From: Flavobacteriales bacterium UBA7666
Lineage (GTDB): Bacteria > Bacteroidota > Bacteroidia > Flavobacteriales_D > Crocinitomicaceae
Direction of reading: 5' to 3'
DNA length: 7,136 nucleotides
Assembly: GCA_002483265.1 (NCBI GenBank)
Contig: DLHO01000025.1
Location: forward strand, 276,045 to 283,180
The position numbers and the translations under genes are program-made. Position 1 is the first letter of the stretch; each line of letters starts with the position of its first letter. The notes beneath the pieces were generated by a model. It was given only the letters and a program-made list of their open reading frames with translations. It searched no databases and was not told where the DNA came from. This document shows, one piece after another, positions 5,698-7,136 of this stretch.

Positions 5698-7056
5698 ATG
5701 AAAATCCTCCTTGCTATTTTTTGTTTGTTTTCGCTAGCGGTTTCCGCTCAGCCGAATTTTGGAGTTACCAAAAAGGAAGCTGTTCCTTGTTATCAAAAAT
5801 CTGCAGATCGTTCAAAACAAAGATATACAGAGTGGGATTGTGGTAAGATTGCCGGAGTTGTAGACTGTAATCAGAAACTTGAAATGGGAGCTGACGGAAA
5901 AAGAGTGGTGACAAGTTCTCAAAAAATGCCTTTCTCAGGAATGTGTGAAACCTGCCATATGAATGGAATTCTGGAACGCAGAGTAACATTCGTGGATGGA
6001 TTTGCAAATGGAATCGATACAACCTACTATAAATCAGGATGTATTATGGTGATTCGTTCCCATATTCAGGGAGTTGAAAGTGGACGATGGACCTATTTCA
6101 ATGATTCTACGCAAATTCCTGCTTGGGAGAAAACCTATGAAATGGGACAGCTTGAAGGTCCGCAATTGACATACAATGCAAAAGGGGATACGCTCAAACT
6201 GGAAAATTATTCGGAAGGCGTATTGAATGGACTTAAAATCACTTACGACTCAAAAGGAGGCAGAAATAAAAAAGCAAATTATGTGAAAGGTTTGCTCGAA
6301 GGTCCGTTTTTACTTTACAATCGCAAAGGTGATATCATTGAAGAATTGAATTACAAAGAAGGTAAGAAACACGGAATCCAGTATTACTATTACGATGATG
6401 GAACATTGCTGCGTACTGAAAATTGGGATATGGATTCCAGAAACGGAGAATCTAAAACTGTCTTTTACAATCAAACACTTCAATCAATCGAGAATTATAA
6501 GAAAGTCAGTCCAAAACCGATGCAGTACGTATCCGCTGAATTGTATGCTTGTCCAACCAAAGAAGTTGCCGAAAGTCTAGGCCAAATGCTGTATGAGAAA
6601 AAGACAAAAGCCCAGGTATTGGATAGTTTGAACAAGAATTCAACCATTACAGTGAGTGCGGTAAGAGGAGAAGCAGTGGATGATAATCCGATTTTAAAAG
6701 GAAACAGATTAGCCAAAGGAGTGAATCAACCCATTAAGTCAGGAAAGCTATATTACATTGCTGTGGTAAATGAAATCAGCACATTGACAAAGACAGAAGT
6801 AAGAGAAGGTGCGTTTGAAGAGCGTTTTTCGGACGGAAAGGTTAAAAGCCGTGCGATCTATAAAAAAGATGTCTTGATCGAAGAACACGTGTTTGACGAA
6901 CAAGGAAGAGAGATCAGAACATTCGGCGGAACTGCAGCTTCAGGTAAGGAAGACGATGCTATGCCAACAAGTCCTAAGCAGAAAAAAGAGAAAAAGAAAA
7001 AGGAACCGAAGAAGAAAGAAGAACCGAAACCCGAGGGAACAAAACCGACTGAATAA
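5698..7056 (+). CDS. Secreted MORN/YwqK-like repeat protein with Lys-rich tail
   Basis: A 452-residue protein. Residues 1-17 form a Sec signal peptide ending AVSA, with probable cleavage before Gln18 and no lipobox Cys, so the mature protein is periplasmic or exported. Residues 79-257 hold about seven YwqK/MORN-type repeats of 24-25 residues, marked by G-x-x-x-G at 101, 125, 150, 174, 198 and 222, each followed by an aromatic strand and a turn (for example YNAKGD, YNRKGD, YYDDG). Residues about 275-372 look different and recall the C-terminal part of Bacteroidota parvulin-type prolyl isomerases. A last repeat-like piece occupies 373-408, and the tail from 424 is Lys/Glu/Pro-rich. Seven Cys remain after cleavage (31, 48, 57, 83, 86, 115, 285), including one CETCH motif at 83-87. 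Such repeat proteins are often labelled YwqK-family antitoxins, but this secreted form has no toxin partner here and that label is unsupported. Function unknown. Confidence 0.85.
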   Translation: MKILLAIFCLFSLAVSAQPNFGVTKKEAVPCYQKSADRSKQRYTEWDCGKIAGVVDCNQKLEMGADGKRVVTSSQKMPFSGMCETCHMNGILERRVTFVDGFANGIDTTYYKSGCIMVIRSHIQGVESGRWTYFNDSTQIPAWEKTYEMGQLEGPQLTYNAKGDTLKLENYSEGVLNGLKITYDSKGGRNKKANYVKGLLEGPFLLYNRKGDIIEELNYKEGKKHGIQYYYYDDGTLLRTENWDMDSRNGESKTVFYNQTLQSIENYKKVSPKPMQYVSAELYACPTKEVAESLGQMLYEKKTKAQVLDSLNKNSTITVSAVRGEAVDDNPILKGNRLAKGVNQPIKSGKLYYIAVVNEISTLTKTEVREGAFEERFSDGKVKSRAIYKKDVLIEEHVFDEQGREIRTFGGTAASGKEDDAMPTSPKQKKEKKKKEPKKKEEPKPEGTKPTE

Positions 7057-7072
7057 TTACGAATTACGAATT
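7055..7072 (+). repeat. Short tandem heptamer AATTACG, overlapping a stop codon
   Basis: Two exact copies of AATTACG plus a partial AATT. The first two bases are the last two bases of the TAA stop of the MORN-repeat gene. The unit differs from the GTCTT family upstream of that gene. It is short enough to have arisen by slippage, but a close variant recurs at 7112. Confidence 0.7.
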
Positions 7073-7111
7073 GTTTGGATTTTAAACCTTTGAACTATTT
7101 GATTGTCTTTT

Positions 7112-7136
7112 AATTAGGAATTAGGAATTAGGAATT
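7112..7136 (+). repeat. Tandem heptamer AATTAGG, running to the window edge
   Basis: Three exact copies of AATTAGG plus AATT, cut off by the window end so the array may be longer. The unit differs from the AATTACG copies at 7055-7072 by one base. The two blocks are in the same orientation and separated by 39 nt without other recognisable content, so no arm-to-arm hairpin like those of the GTCTT arrays is visible here. Confidence 0.75.

Noticed and set aside
6395..6580. 61-codon plus-strand frame inside the MORN-repeat gene, and another at 6893-7093
   Set aside because: Both are out-of-frame shadows. The second is basic only because it reads the A/G-rich tract encoding the Lys/Glu tail in another frame.
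6980..7023. Homopurine tract as a possible structured DNA element
   Set aside because: The 26-nt purine run at 6980-7005 and the shorter one at 7009-7023 are explained by Lys/Glu codons of the protein tail.
5698..7056. Antitoxin of a toxin-antitoxin pair, as the YwqK family label would suggest
   Set aside because: The protein has a signal peptide and no small partner gene lies beside it on either strand within the window.

Overview
The window looks like a piece of a Bacteroidota chromosome, most likely Flavobacteriales and perhaps Crocinitomicaceae/Fluviicola-like. The basis is AT-rich codon use, no clear Shine-Dalgarno sequences, Bacteroidota-type -7 elements (TAnnTTTG) near starts, a secreted YwqK/MORN-type protein, and 7-nt-period repeats between genes. 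The genus is a guess from protein style. I see no rRNA, tRNA, IS element, CRISPR array or broken gene.

Layout: (1) 24-494, minus strand: a CYTH-fold triphosphate-binding protein. (2) 490-729: a divergent intergenic region with an imperfect hairpin built from heptameric GTCTT-type units (490-580), then a probable promoter ending at 725. (3) 730-3277, plus strand: three overlapping genes, a cytoplasmic NodB-like polysaccharide deacetylase, a GNAT/FemAB-like acyltransferase and a FabG-like short-chain dehydrogenase. (4) 3265-5611: a promoter inside the end of the SDR gene, then a membrane-bound FlaA1/CapD/PglF-type nucleotide-sugar 4,6-dehydratase and, 3 nt later, a hotdog-fold acyl-CoA thioesterase. 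(5) 5622-5689: a second hairpin of the same heptamer family. (6) 5698-7056: a secreted MORN-repeat protein with a Lys/Glu/Pro-rich tail, which also seems to carry a segment like the C-terminus of Bacteroidota parvulin-type prolyl isomerases. (7) 7055-7136: a different heptamer family (AATTACG, then AATTAGG) that starts on the stop codon and runs off the window.

How the genes may work together: genes 2-4 on the plus strand are almost certainly co-translated. Deacetylation, acyl transfer and FabG-like reduction suggest making or modifying a glycan or acylated surface molecule. The dehydratase just downstream supplies 4-keto-6-deoxy sugar nucleotides, which fits a cell-surface polysaccharide theme. 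No glycosyltransferase, export gene or carrier protein is in view, so the pathway stays unassigned.

The least conventional signals are the two mirrored GTCTT heptamer arrays, both placed directly against start codons (one apparently supplies the annotated start codon), and the mixed architecture of the last protein.
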